A stretch of 64,000 nucleotides of DNA. It comes from Mesotaenium endlicherianum. Its lineage: Eukaryota; Streptophyta; Zygnematophyceae; Zygnematales; Mesotaeniaceae. Where the stretch lies: contig WELA01012227.1 in assembly GCA_009602735.1 (NCBI GenBank), positions 203,929 through 267,928 of the forward strand, written 5' to 3'. Positions 1-10,803 of the stretch are shown here, piece after piece. The notes below the pieces were generated by a model. That model saw only the letters and a list, made by a program, of their open reading frames with translations. It did no database searches and was not told the DNA's origin. Each line of letters starts with the position of its first letter. Position 1 is the first letter of the stretch. A program made the translations under genes and the position numbers.

Positions 1-347
1 TGGCTCTAATCGGTTTTTCGGAAACCGTCGAAAAGTCTCCAAACGGCCAACTGCGCGTTTTGAGCATTCGGCCGAATGGGACACGTCCCTTCGACCGTTT
101 TCGTTGAACATGAACCAGTGCCCTAGGTGGTGACTCGAAGCACTCCAGTGCCTCATGTTGTGCAGGTATAAATACCTGCAGAGTCATTGTGAGTGCAACT
201 CTCACAAGCACACATTCTACGTTAGTTTTCACTTTCGCTCTTTCGAGTATTCGTCAATTTCCACAAGTATACAGATTTTCCTTCCACTTGAATTAAATAT
301 TCCTTGAATACCGAGGAAAGATCCTCTCAAAAAGCAGAAACGTCACA
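1..347 (+). repeat. E1 5' LTR, 3' part
   Basis: Nearly identical to 5834-6180, the end of the right LTR. It ends GTCACA (CA terminus) directly before the primer binding site. It contains an LTR TATA box, TATAAATA at 167-174, inside the inverted repeat GCAGGTAT-AA-ATACCTGC (162-179). Confidence 0.9.
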
Positions 348-348
348 T

Positions 349-361
349 TGGTATCGGAGCC
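349..361 (+). other. E1 primer binding site (initiator Met tRNA type)
   Basis: TGGTATCGGAGCC starts 1 nt after the LTR end. It is one mismatch from the usual TGGTATCAGAGC complementary to the 3' end of initiator methionine tRNA, the standard primer of many plant LTR elements. Confidence 0.8.
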
Positions 362-550
362 GATCTCGATTTCTCCAAGGATTTTTTTTTTAAAGTGGCT
401 GGAATATATTTTGGGAAAACATTTTTGGGGCAATTTTTCGTATTGGGAAGGTCACCCATCCCAGTACTGCCCTGACCCCCCGGTCGCTTATCGTGTTTCG
501 ACGGGAAATTTTTACTTTTTTCTCTCTTCCGGCGCTATCTCGGCTTCCAT

Positions 551-1450
551 ATGGAGGGCGACAATGGTGCCGCTGCGACTGTTGCCGCTGCTGCCGCCGC
601 TGCCGCCGCCGCTGCAACTGCTCTTCCCGCTCCTGTCGTCACCAGCACCAATGCTGGAGGATTGCCCGCCGAGCCACTCTCGCCGCGCACTTTCCAGCAA
701 ACAATTTTACAATGCTTCACGGCCTTGACGACTGACAGTCAAACCATGACAATGGCACTTAGTACTTTGTCCGACGTCATTGGTCGTACAGAAGACCGTG
801 TTAACCTCGCTGAAGCCACTCATACTGAGTTGGCCGACCTTGTCACTCGCTTCGTTGCTGCCATGGACACTCACCCTTCGATTGGTCCTTTTTTACAGGC
901 TGCCCAAGGGATGCCAGGCCCATCAGGGACCGCAGGCGACAACGCCAACACGCCAATCCCGCCCATCATCCTTGGGCAGGCCGCGGCACCAACGCCTTCG
1001 TACACATGATCGCTGCCTGAAAAGATTCAAGGCGGCCCCAATTCTGATGAAATTCTAGGAGTTTGCGCGCAAGCCCCAAGAACCCTTGTTCACTCAGGCA
1101 TACCCGATATAAATATACTTCGAAACGAATATATTTGTATGCCAATGTTGAGCTTTGCTGAGTTCTTGGAACTCGAGTGCATCTATGATACCATGTTCTT
1201 GCACTTTCAGCCCCATGATCCTAACCTTGCCAAGTGTTACGAACACTTATCTCGCTTACGGAAAATGCACAAGTGTCTTGCACCAATATATAGTGCTGCA
1301 TTCACACATATTCGCGCGTACTTTGACCCGATCACTCGGTTTTGCGTAAGGACAGCAATGCAAAATGGGATTTTGGTAAAGGACCTCCATATTTCCCACA
1401 TTTCTCTCAAGGCGAGGACGTTGTTGGTGATGCATAATGCTTCTTTGGGA
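551..1450 (+). pseudogene. gag: E1 gag remnant
   Basis: An open frame (551-1009) begins with an alanine-rich stretch and a predicted helical segment, then stops. Gag-like sequence resumes at about 1139-1453 with the helical capsid-type stretch LECIYDTMFLHF. No CCHC zinc knuckle is visible, so the gag is shortened or decayed. It precedes the protease as in Ty3/gypsy elements. Identification as gag rests mainly on position and composition. Confidence 0.6.
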
Positions 1451-1456
1451 TGAAGT

Positions 1457-1816
1457 ATGACATTTGAAACAAAAGTTTCAGGTAAATCATGCTTTACAGT
1501 CATTGATTCAGGCGCGTCAGTAAGCTTCATTAGTGCACGTTTTGCACAAGCGATGAAGTTGTTTCCAATACTCAAGGACGAGACTCTCCGCCTTGGCGAT
1601 GGCTTGTTAGCTTGCATTACTGGAATGCTTAAATTACCGCTCAGCGTGCAGTCCTTCCATGGGCGTGTACAATTCTACGTAACTGAATTGCCGCATGGAA
1701 TCGACGCCGTTTTGGGTAATGATTGGCTTACGCAAACAAGTGCATTGCTTGACTTCAGTCAAAAGACATGCATTGTACGCAAGGGGACCAGGATGATTTC
1801 TCTTCAGTCCCTTTAG
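1457..1816 (+). pseudogene. E1 aspartic protease
   Basis: About 119 residues with the retropepsin active-site motif VIDSGASVSFIS and the distal AVLGNDWL motif typical of Ty3 proteases. The active-site Asp and Gly are present. Gag and protease no longer share one frame. A stop follows at 1814-1816, before the RT linker. Confidence 0.85.
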
Positions 1817-1822
1817 CCCGAT

Positions 1823-3418
1823 ATGGTCTTGGAAAGTCCTTCGAAGACTCTTCTATTGTCCATAAAGCAAGCGCGACGTTTGGCAAAGCACGGTCAAAAT
1901 GTTTTCTTTGGATTACTGAGACCCGATTCTCCAGCAACTTCAACTACGCTCTTTACGCAAGAACCGATGTTGGACATTACTGGTCATGAAGAAACACTCA
2001 CAGCCAACTTTTTTGCTCTTTTGCAAAAGTATAAGTCAGTGTTTCCAATTGAAATACCAGCCGAGCTTCCGCCTGATAGGGGTATTGGACATACCATCCC
2101 TCTCGTTCCCGATTCTCAACCGACTTGACGACCAATTTATCGCCAAAGCCCGTTGGAAATGAACGAGATGAAAGATCAAATTAGCGACTTGCTGGAGAAA
2201 GGTTGGATTGAGCCGAGCTCTTCTCCATTCGGGGCCCCCATCCTCTTTGTCCAAAAGAAAGATGGGACGCTTAGAATGTGCATTGATTATTGTGCGCTGA
2301 ACAACATAACGGTCAAGAACCGCTATTCGTTGCCTCGCATTGATGATTTGTTTGATTCGCTGCAGGGGGCATGCGTGTTCTCTTCGCTTGATTTAGCCCA
2401 AGGCTATCATCAGATTCGAATCACACCAGAGGATGTCCCCAAAACAGCGTTTTGAACGCCTATTGGGCATTTCCAATACAAAGGCTTAAGTTTTGGACTT
2501 ACCAATGCACCAGCGACATTCCAAAGCACCATGAACGATTTGTTTAGACCTTACTTGGGGAAATTTGTCCACGTTTACCTCGACGATATCCTCGTCTACT
2601 CAAAGAACAGGGACGAGCATTACAAGCACCTCGAGTTGGTGTTGCAAATCCTTCGTGAGCAGCAGCTGTACGCTAAGCTCACAAAATGTTCCTTCCTAAA
2701 GGATGAACTGTTGTACCTGGGACATATAGTGGGTTCGAAAGGGGTGCGCCATGACCCAGCCAAGATAGCGTGTGTCGCTGACTGGCTTGTCCCAACCGAT
2801 ATACATACTGTACGTTCATTCCTCGGGTTTGCTAACTACTTTCGTAAGTTTATGCAAGGTTATTCAGTGATGGTCGCGCCACTCACTGCTCTGACAAGGA
2901 AAGATAAGACGTTCATTTGGGATGAGAATACGCAACATGCGTTTGAGCACATTAAGTATGCACTCACGAATGCGCCACTTCTTTCATTAGCCGATCCCGA
3001 CTTGCCTTACGAGGTCGTCGCTGATGCGTCTGGTGTTGGAATAGGGGCTGTACTACTGCAGGCAGGCCAGCCTATCAGTTTTGAGAGTCGAAAGCTGACA
3101 CCTGCCGAACAAAATTACTCAACGACAGAGCAGGAGCTCTGGGCAGTCATATACGCTTTGAAAACTTGGCGATGTTATTTGGAAGGCTGCAAAGGTTTTA
3201 CAGTGGTTACGGACCACTGCCCAAATACTTTCTTTCAAATTCAGCCAACGCTATCGAGGAGACAGACGAGATGGTCTGAGTTCTTGCAACGATTCCACTT
3301 TGAGTGGGCGTATCGCCCAGGCCGCAACAATGTTGCTGATCCTCTAAGTCGAATTCCTTACCACCACTTGATGTTGGGGATTGTTGCAAGCTTGCGAGAA
3401 CAAAATGGTCAGGTTTAG
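1823..3418 (+). pseudogene. E1 reverse transcriptase and RNase H
   Basis: The RT fingers and palm read [12 protein letters not shown] and [13 protein letters not shown], and the catalytic motif is VYLDDILVYS (Y-x-D-D intact). RNase H follows with VVADASGVGIGAVL and the TEQELWAV motif. A TGA at 2453-2455 interrupts RT at a place where related elements have Arg; a CGA-to-TGA change (CpG deamination) would explain it. A second stop closes the frame at 3416-3418. Confidence 0.9.
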
Positions 3419-3488
3419 AGGGCGGCCACCCTTGATTCCGCTGTACCCCCCCAGACGTCTGACCGCAACCAGCCTGGTGACGCGGGCA

Positions 3489-5097
3489 CACCCGATTTGG
3501 ATAGCATGCATAACTCGGAAATACTGACTTGCATCAACTATTTCACGAGGGCTATCTCAAAGATCCGTTTTTCCTAGATCTCCAGGGTACTGGCTTGAAT
3601 GGTGTAGCCGTAACGATGGACAGTATGGATAAAAGGAAAGAACACTCAAACTATTCGTTTGAGGACGGTTTTTGGTGGCACACTGGGCGCATTGCTGTCC
3701 CAGAAGGCCGAGTAAGACATGTGCTACTACGAGAAGCGCATGACTCTCCTTACTCAGGTCATCATGGAATTACCAAAACCACACACTCTTTGCGCCGAGG
3801 GTACATTTGGCCGTCCCTTAAGGTAGATGTTGCCGAGTACATCATCAACTGCGCAGCATGTCAGAGGAATAAGCCGAGCAATACGTTGCCCGTTGGGAAG
3901 TTGCAACCATTGGAACTTGCATGTGCTCCTTGGGAAAGCAAGCCTCGACTTTGTTGTTGAATTGCCTACCACCGATCGAGGACACAATGGGGTGCTAACG
4001 ATCGTGGATCGTTTCACTAAGATGGTACACTTTGTGGCCACTACCCCAGCACTTGATGCCGTCGAGATCGTACGTCTCTTCGTCGATCACGTGTTCAAGT
4101 TGCATGGCATGCCGAAAGAAAGCATAAGTGATCGTGACAGTAGATTTACGAGCCACTTCTGGCAGGAAGTTTGTTCGCATTTCGGCACGAAACTTAAGAT
4201 GTGAACTAGCTTCCATCCTCAGACCGATGGTCTAACAGAACGAACGAACCGCGTTCTGCAACAATTCCTTAGGCATTATGTGAATCCTCGCCAAGACGAC
4301 TGGGATACCCTCCTTTCAGTCGCAGAGTTGGCAGTTAATAATGCTTATCAGGAAAGTGTTAAGGAAACTCCATTTTTCCTTAACTATGGGCGACATCCGC
4401 ACACTCCTCTCACGCGCGTCGTTTACGCAGAGGCGGGGCTATCAACCATGAGAGTACCAAGTGCACGCCTATTTGTCCATTCTCTTCAAGAGGTGCACAA
4501 AACGCGAAGCTGGCTTTAGCCGCTGCTCGAGATCGGCAGAGAAAGTTTGCTGACACGCACAAGACTGAGTTAAGTTTTCAAGTTGGCAATAAAGTATTTT
4601 TGCAAACTAAAAACCTCCAACTCAAGCACCCAGGAAAGCGCAAGCTTCTGCCTTGCAGGGTAGGCCCTTTTATCGTTATCGCAAAGGTTGGACCTGTTGC
4701 ATACCGACTGGATTTGCCTAAATCCATGGGGCGAACGCATCCTGTGTTCCATGTCAGTTTACTGAAGCTGTTTAGGTCCGATGGCCACTATCAGCCACAA
4801 GCACCGGAATTGGAACTCGCCGATGATGATAAGGCCTGGGATGTAGAGGAGGTCTTAGGACACCGTTACACTCGTTATAAACCTCCACGCGTGGAGCTTT
4901 TGAGAAAGTGGCTAGATTACGATTCCAGTTGGAACTCGTACGAACCTCAGGACAAAATCCTACTTAATTGTAAGGACCTGGTCCAACAATATTGGTTACG
5001 ATGGGCTGATGCTCAAAAGCTCTGCGCCGAGGCAAGTGTGCTACCAAGCGCTCTTCATAAGCCATGGAACAAACGCAAAAGAGACGCGGCCAAGTAA
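3489..5097 (+). pseudogene. E1 integrase with GPY/F region and chromodomain
   Basis: The H2C2 zinc-binding region (HDSPYSGHHG ... CAACQRNK) is followed by the DDE core: LDFVVELP, SDRDSRFTSHFW and HPQTDGLTERTNR, with all three acidic residues present. The C-terminal part has the GPY/F-like segment VGPFIVIAKVGPVAYRL and ends in a chromodomain-like fold (WDVEEVLGHRY ... LRKWLDYDSSWNSYEP). A frameshift near 3930, a TGA near 4202 and another frameshift near 4518 break it. A chromodomain normally guides integration to heterochromatin. Confidence 0.88.
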
Positions 5098-5221
5098 TCG
5101 CTCTTTTCCGTCACTGTGATGATGCATAGTCCAATCGCTCACCAGTGTTTTCCGCTAGTCAAGGCTAGTATTGACACATCTACGACTTAAAAGACGTACG
5201 CTTAACGAGGACGTTAAGTTC

Positions 5222-5238
5222 TTTCAAGGGGGAAGGAG
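5222..5238 (+). other. E1 polypurine tract
   Basis: TTTCAAGGGGGAAGGAG lies directly before the TG that opens the 3' LTR at 5239, the expected plus-strand primer position. Confidence 0.8.
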
Positions 5239-6180
5239 TGTAACGATTTGAGCTTTTTAGGCGTATTTGGGACGTTTTCCCAATTACCTAAAATACGTTA
5301 TACTATTTATCATAAGTTATTTGATAAATGATTGCATCACATTAAATTATTCGCCACACACGTGTGCCGATTAATTCCCGGTTGATTGGCGGAACGACCG
5401 AGATACTATTGCAAAAAGCGTCGTAACGTAATTCGACTACTTCGCAAAAGTATGACATAATTCTTCATGAAGTTACTTTGAATAATTATGAGATCATAAT
5501 TTAATTAATCATTGTTTGATTAAGTTATTTTGATTGTCATTATTACGAATAATGGACAATCACAGATTTCGGATTACGACTAGTCATAATACGAAGAAGC
5601 TGTCGTATCATTAGTACAAACAAACAGTCGTAAAGTCAAACGAAACGAAATATGCAAAGTCGCTTTGCATCCGAACGGATTCGAACCCGCGACTTTCATT
5701 TGAAACGTTCACACCTAACCGATTGGCCAAAGTACCTTTTTAAACTACCGGTCCATGACGAAAGCATCTGTACGCGACTCCGCGATCAATCGCGACTTTT
5801 TCGGAAAGTCGCGAGAACGCGAAAACGCCCGTTTGGCTCGAATCGGTTTTTCGGAAACCGTCGAAAAGTCTCCAAACGGCCAACTGCGCGTTTTGAGCAT
5901 TCGGCCGAATGGGACACGTCCCTTCGACCGTTTTCGTTGAACATGAACCAGTGCCTTAGGTGGTGACTTGAAGCACTCCAGTGCCTCATGTTGTGCAGGT
6001 ATAAATACCTGCAGAGTCATTGTGAGTGCAACTCTCGCAAGCACACATTCTACGTTAGTTTTCACTTTCGCTCTTTCGAGTATTCGTCAATTTCCACAAG
6101 TATACAGATTTTCCTTCCACTTGAATTAAATATTCCTTGAATACCGAGGAAAGATCCTCTCGAAAAGCAGAAACGTCACA
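5239..6180 (+). repeat. E1 3' LTR (942 bp)
   Basis: It starts TGTAACG and ends GTCACA. The TATA box sits in the inverted repeat at 5995-6012 as in the left copy. The last 347 bp match 1-347 with few substitutions. It also holds a tRNA-like stretch (5661-5737). Confidence 0.92.
5661..5737 (-). other. tRNA-like / Pol III box relic inside E1 LTR
   Basis: On the minus strand a near A-box, TGGCCAATCGG (5729-5719), is followed about 30 nt later by a perfect B-box, GGTTCGAATCC (5687-5677). Order and spacing fit a tRNA or tRNA-derived SINE. The acceptor and T stems do not pair well and I cannot assign an anticodon, so I do not call it a working tRNA. It may be a captured tRNA fragment or SINE head. 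Confidence 0.4.
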
Positions 6181-6599
6181 GCAGTCACCAAGTTATAGCC
6201 TCAATGATGCACTTATACTATGGAAATGCAAGACTTATGTAGTCTGAAGGGCTTGCGGATTTGTGCGCACAAAGCTAGGGGTCCTTGGGGTCACGAATAG
6301 TCAACATTGTCACCTTTGGGTGCATGGAGTCACAAGTTGGCCATTTGGTGTGGTTCTGCTAGGTGCCGAAAGGAGTGCGGACTAGATCGCGTCTATCTCG
6401 CTCGATAATTAACCACATGACGCGAAACCGGTGCCATTCGGAAGATGCTTTAACGTGCTACACTTTGGTGACTTGGAAATCTAGAGAAGGTCAACATATG
6501 GATGCGTAAAGTCAATGCAAAGTTGGTCTTCCTAGGTTGATGGTCCACACACGTAGAGCTTGGTTTTGTACATCAACCTCGACTTCATAAATCATGACA
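6181..6599 (-). repeat. A copy 1 repeat A2, truncated by E1
   Basis: Matches the distal 420 bp of 33798-34799 and of 36084-37080, and ends CATGACA (TGTCATG on the minus strand). The rest lies beyond the E1 insertion, outside the window. Confidence 0.85.
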
Positions 6600-6601
6600 G
6601 C

Positions 6602-6736
6602 TGTCGTGCGGTAGGAGGACGGGTGCGTATCATTGACACAAGGAATGCATAATATGCAAGCCGGCTTTGCTGCAATGAAGTTTATAATACATGTGGCTTT
6701 ATAGTCAAACGACAGTCAAGCGTCAAATGTTTAATT
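6602..6736 (-). repeat. A copy 1 repeat B1
   Basis: About 135 bp beginning TGTCGTGC on the plus strand. It is related to 35945-36083, 37330-37472, 38641-38776 and, inverted, 35699-35835. It lies between the poly-G tract and repeat A2, from which it is separated by 2 nt (GC, 6600-6601). Confidence 0.8.
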
Positions 6737-6744
6737 CCCCCCCC
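6737..6744 (-). other. A copy 1 poly-G tract (PPT-like)
   Basis: Eight G on the minus strand directly after the end of the pol frame and before repeat B1. A copy 2 has a similar run at 38777-38786. It may prime plus-strand DNA synthesis, but it is not next to a TG terminus as in normal LTR elements. Confidence 0.5.
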
Positions 6745-6749
6745 AGCTC

Positions 6750-8276
6750 TCAGCCACCAGCTGATGGGCTGTGATCGCTGTCTAAAGCTAAAGTAGTGCA
6801 GTCGCTACAGAACCAGTCTCCAGCTGGCATGCGGACCAGCGGCGGGTCAAGGCAGCCAATGTGGAAGCCGAGGTTGCAACTGTTGCAAAGCAGCATCCTG
6901 GCCTCCTGGCCGGGGCTGTGGCAGATCTGGCACGCCCAGTCCTTGGGCGGCCTCGCGTCGCGGGGACAAACCTGCATGTCAAGGTTAGGAAGATGGCATG
7001 GTCCACAATTCTTTGTGTGGTCCTTGTGAAGACGGCCATCTGCGCCTTCCAGCTCCAAAACGCCTGACGCTAAGACACGTCTGACGCGCAGGATGACGGG
7101 CGAGCTGCTGGTGTCGAGGGTGTTCTTTGTCTGGCGTCGCAGGTACACGAAGTCACCTACGGAGAATTGCAACACTCGCGGGCGATAGGCTCCTCCACAG
7201 GTCATGGCATACCTCAGTGTGTCGCGGTGCTGAGCAGTGCTGAGGTTGTCCATGGCCATGGGCATCAGGCGCCGAAAGAGCTATGCACGCTGCCCGATAA
7301 GAGCGCTCCACGTCTCGGAACTGTCCAAGTTCAAAACGTTGTTGGCCACGGTCCTGGCTGCTGCGGGCAGGACTGGCTGTCGGCCGTAGAGAAGGAAGTA
7401 GGGAGAATGCGAGGCCAAGGAGGCCTGCTTACTGAACCTGTACCCCATAGCCAACCATAGGAGGGCGTCGTCTCAGTGGGTGCTGTTGTGGGCCAGGCAG
7501 TACTTCCGCAGCCCAAGCTTGACGGTCTGCACCATGCGCTCTGCGAGGCCGTCAGCCTGGGGATGGTCGCGGGAGGTGGTGCAATGGTCAATCATCGAGC
7601 GCTCTAGCAGCTTCTGAAAGCTGCCCTGGAACTCTTTGCCTTGGTTGGTGAGGACCTCAGCGCAGCCGCCAAAGCGGCTAAGGACCTGATTGAGGAAAGC
7701 CTGGGCAATCCCCTCACTGGCCTTGCTGGACAACGGCACAAGCTCAAACCACTTGGACATGTGCTCAATCATCACCAAGACATAGAGGTTGCCTCGTCGA
7801 GACTTGGGCAGCTCCCCAGCCAAGTCGAGCGACCACCTGTAGAACAGCCCTTGAATAGGGAGAGGGCTGAGAGCCACGGTGCGGGCTGTGAAGCTCGAGC
7901 GCACCCGGTCGCAAAGTGTGCAGCTGCGGACGACGTCGGCGACGTCCTTAGTCATGCCGTGCCACCAGTACTCAGCCTGGAGGAGGCTGAGAGTGCGCTT
8001 AACACCGAAGTGTCCAAGCGTCCCGTGCACACGTTGCACCAACTGGCTGCGTACAGCGGGCTCAAGGACCACCAAGACACAGCCGTCCGCCATCACTCGC
8101 CGCATGCGCCCCTCCATGAAGACGAAGTCCCGGCTACGCTTGAGGACGCGGTCACGCTCGTGCGCACTAGTGCCTGGGACCAACTCCTTGGCCGTGACGT
8201 ACTGCAGCACCGGGGTGTTGTCCCACACATCCTTGGGCCCGCGCTGCCAGCTGTCCTGCTCCTCAGCTGCTGCCAA
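6750..8276 (-). pseudogene. Element A integrase with C-terminal PHD finger
   Basis: The N-terminal HHCC zinc region (HGTLGHFGVKRT ... CTLCDR) leads into the core: LDLAGELP (first Asp), VLTNQGKEF where the second Asp is Asn (codon 7646-7644), and DGLAERM (Glu). A TGA at about 7473 stands where Trp is expected. After an SH3-like segment (VLRVRRVLASGVLELEG region) comes a full C4HC3 PHD finger at about 6932-6828: CQIC, LLCNSC, FHIGC and WFCSDC. The PHD sits where chromoviruses carry a chromodomain, so it probably reads histone tails for targeting (inference). The frame ends at 6750, next to the poly-G tract. Confidence 0.88.
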
Positions 8277-8289
8277 GGCCAGTCGTCAG

Positions 8290-9809
8290 TGGTGACAGTC
8301 ACCATGTCTAGGCTAGTGAGCCTTGCGGGCCGCACGTCGCCGTCAACGGTGAAGGCCAGGAATGCCGCAGCGTGCCAGGCCACTGGCTCATCCTCATCGT
8401 GGCGGGCTACCATGAGGTCTCGCAAAGAGGGCAGCGAGTTGCGGCTGAGGCCGTCAGCGTCCAGGTTTGTCGACCCTGGACGATGGTGCACGTCAAAGTT
8501 GTACTCCTGCAAGATGAGCGCCCACCGTGCGTACTTGTCTGTCAGGTGTTTCGACGTCATGAGCCACTTGAGTGGTTGATGGTCGTTGACCAAGCGGAAG
8601 TGGGTGCCATAGAGATAGTGCCTGAAATGCACAATTGCCCATACCGCTTCCAGGCACTCCCCCTCATAGGAGCCGTGGTTGCCCTCGGCACGGTTGTTGC
8701 TGCGGCTGGCATACGCCACCACATGCTCGAAGCCGTCATGCTCCTGCACCAGCACTGCTCCAAGCCCTGCCTGCGACCAGTCGGTGTGGAGGAAGAAGGG
8801 CTTCTGATAGTCAGGCCGCCGTAGTACTGGGGCGCTCACCAACAGCTCCTTGAGCTTGTCATACGCCACCTGCTGCTCTGGTCCCCATACGTAGGCAACG
8901 CCCTTGCGTAGCAAGTCGTTGAGCGGCTTGGCCAGCTCGCTGAACCCAGGCACAAAGCGGCAATAGTAGTTGGCGATGCCAAGGAAGGCCCTCAACTGAG
9001 AGAGGTCGGTCGGCGGCGGGATGCCTTTGATGGCCAAGATCTTGGCCAGCTGAGGAGCCAAACCACTGGAAGACAGAAGATGCCCGAGGTACTCCACCTC
9101 CCGGGTCCCAAAGGTGCACTTGCCTGGATGACACTTGAGCCCAACGGCCTCCAAGCGGTCCAAGACTGTAGTGATATGCGCCACGTGCTCCTCAAACGTC
9201 TCACTGAAAACGAGCACGTCATTGATGTAGCACCGGGCAAAGGAGAGCCCTGCCAGCTCCTTATCCATGACTCGCTGGAAGGTGGCAGGAGCGTTCTTCA
9301 AGCCAAAGGGCATAACCCTCCACTCGTAGAGACGCTGCAATCCCCAAAAAGCCGTCTTATGCTGGTGCTCCTCCGCAATGGGTATCTGGTTGAAGCCCTG
9401 CCTCAAATCCAGCACCGAGAACCAAGTACAAGCGCGGATGTCGTTGAAGATCTCGTCAGGGGTCGGCATAGGGTATTTGTCCTGCTCAGTGACCTTGTTA
9501 AGCTTACGATAGTCACCGCACATCCTCTTCTCAGACAAGTTGCCTGAGGCGTCCTTCTTAGCTGGCATGAATGTGGGCGCAGCGTAGGTGGAGGCAAACT
9601 CACAAATGGGCTGACACTCCTCTAGCTTGCCTGTCTGCGTGCTGATCAGGTCGTCCTCAAAGCGGCTGTAGCGATAGCGCTTTTGGAAGATGGGCACGTC
9701 TGTCCTCATAGGGGAGGGGTATCCTCATAGGGTCGCCTGTGTAGCGCCCAAGATCGTGCATGCCGCTGGCAAAGCTGGCACTCCGCCGTGCATCCAGCAA
9801 TGCCGTTAG
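8290..9809 (-). pseudogene. Element A reverse transcriptase and RNase H
   Basis: RT has EKRMCGDYRKLN, FSVLDLRQGFNQIPI and MPFGLKNAPATFQRVMD. The catalytic box reads CYINDVLVFS, so the first Asp of Y-x-D-D is Asn (codon 9223-9221); this copy cannot be active. RNase H follows with HTDWSQAGLGAVLVQ, YEGECLEAVW and LDADGLSR. A stop (9809-9807) and a frameshift just upstream of VPIFQKRYRYSRFE separate it from the preceding linker. Gene order RT-RH-INT is of Ty3/gypsy type. Confidence 0.9.
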
Positions 9810-10101
9810 CTAAGCAGCCTGTGCCCAAGTAAGAGTCCCACCCAACTTCCAAGCAGGGACAGTTGGTGGTGGCTCCTGCGCTGCGGCTGGCGCCTCCTGC
9901 CCTGCTGCTGGCGTGATCTGTGGGGCTGCAGGCGTCACCTGTCTTGCAGTTGGCTGCGCTCGGCCTGCCTCGGATGCCCTCTCCTTGGCAGCTGCTGCCA
10001 TCTGCCCTGCACCACCTGTCGGTGGCGGAGAGCGTGGAAAAAGAAACGAGAAGCGAAACTCCCTGGGTCGCTGTGAGGACTCCTGTCTCCTCCTGCCCCC
10101 C
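9810..10101 (-). pseudogene. Element A linker between methyltransferase and RT
   Basis: A low-complexity frame rich in Ala, Pro, Gln and Thr (for instance TARQVTPAAPQITPAAGQE). It is the continuation of the methyltransferase C-terminal tail at 18360, now split off by B copy 1 at the CCCCC duplication. No domain is recognised; it is probably a flexible spacer in the polyprotein. Confidence 0.6.
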
Positions 10102-10803
10102 TGTAATGAATCAGTATACTGGTTAATATAATATTCATTTAAATATAACTTTTGAATAAGTTCCGCCTGCTGAACTCTAGTTAATAATCAGTTCGCTGGA
10201 CTTTATATTTAATATCAGTTTAATGACTCAGCCGAAAGCAGCAGGCTGAAGTCAGCTTAAGTCAGCTTGTTGACACATTCTTTGACAACCAGCTGACTTC
10301 CGTACTTGGTAGCAGCGAACTGCCTCGATATGCATCTAAGTGTGGTATGCTAGATGAATGGCCAGATGACATCCCTATGATGGATGGCGATTCGGGATGA
10401 TGGGAGATGGCCGTGGATTTGGTTAACCGAGGTCCTACCAACGTGGTTAACTCCCGGGTAGGCGGTGCCATCGCACTGGCCGTTGAACAGTAAACTCATT
10501 CCCTGTACATATGCTAGGCATTGCTCTCAAGTTCGGCACACGGAAACGAGGCCAACTCTCTTGTACAACTTACTGAGAGAGATCTGAATCCAAGGCGAGA
10601 AGCCATTGATACGCACTGTCTTCTAACCTTGCTTATGTATGAGTTTACTGAGTGCATTATTGATGCTAGTTTACTTGCATTTCATTTACGAGTGTTGTTC
10701 ACTGCTAGTGTGTTGTCCTTTTGCCGTTTAATTAGTTAACGGAAAATCCATAAAGATTACTTGCTGATATGAAGATCTTTATTAATGGTTAATCGCCTAT
10801 TTG
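10102..10803 (+). repeat. B copy 1 5' LTR, 3' end deleted
   Basis: Matches the 3' LTR (17640-18359) until CGCCTATTTG, then jumps straight to gag sequence TTCGTTCAGATGCAG. Against B copy 2 this removes the last LTR bases, the PBS and the gag N-terminus, about 0.5 kb. Shared TTG at the junction suggests microhomology-mediated deletion. Confidence 0.85.

Larger units (their letters stand above)
1..6180 (+). mobile_element. Element E1: degenerate Ty3/gypsy chromovirus
   Basis: The order is LTR - PBS - gag - protease - RT - RNase H - integrase - chromodomain - PPT - LTR, the Ty3/gypsy order. The window opens inside the 5' LTR, so only its last 347 bp are visible. Coding is broken by in-frame stops and frameshifts throughout, so this copy is not autonomous. 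The right LTR ends at 6180 and is followed by GCAGTCACCAAG, which in an intact A repeat (near 36668) is preceded by GAT; E1 therefore inserted inside the terminal repeat of element A copy 1. The left TSD lies outside the window. Confidence 0.9.

Noticed and set aside
5661-5737. Functional tRNA gene
   Set aside because: The acceptor and T stems do not pair and no anticodon arm can be assigned; kept only as a relic.
7641-8579. 312-codon plus-strand open frame
   Set aside because: Antisense to the integrase and RNase H of element A, with no recognisable motif; shadow frame.
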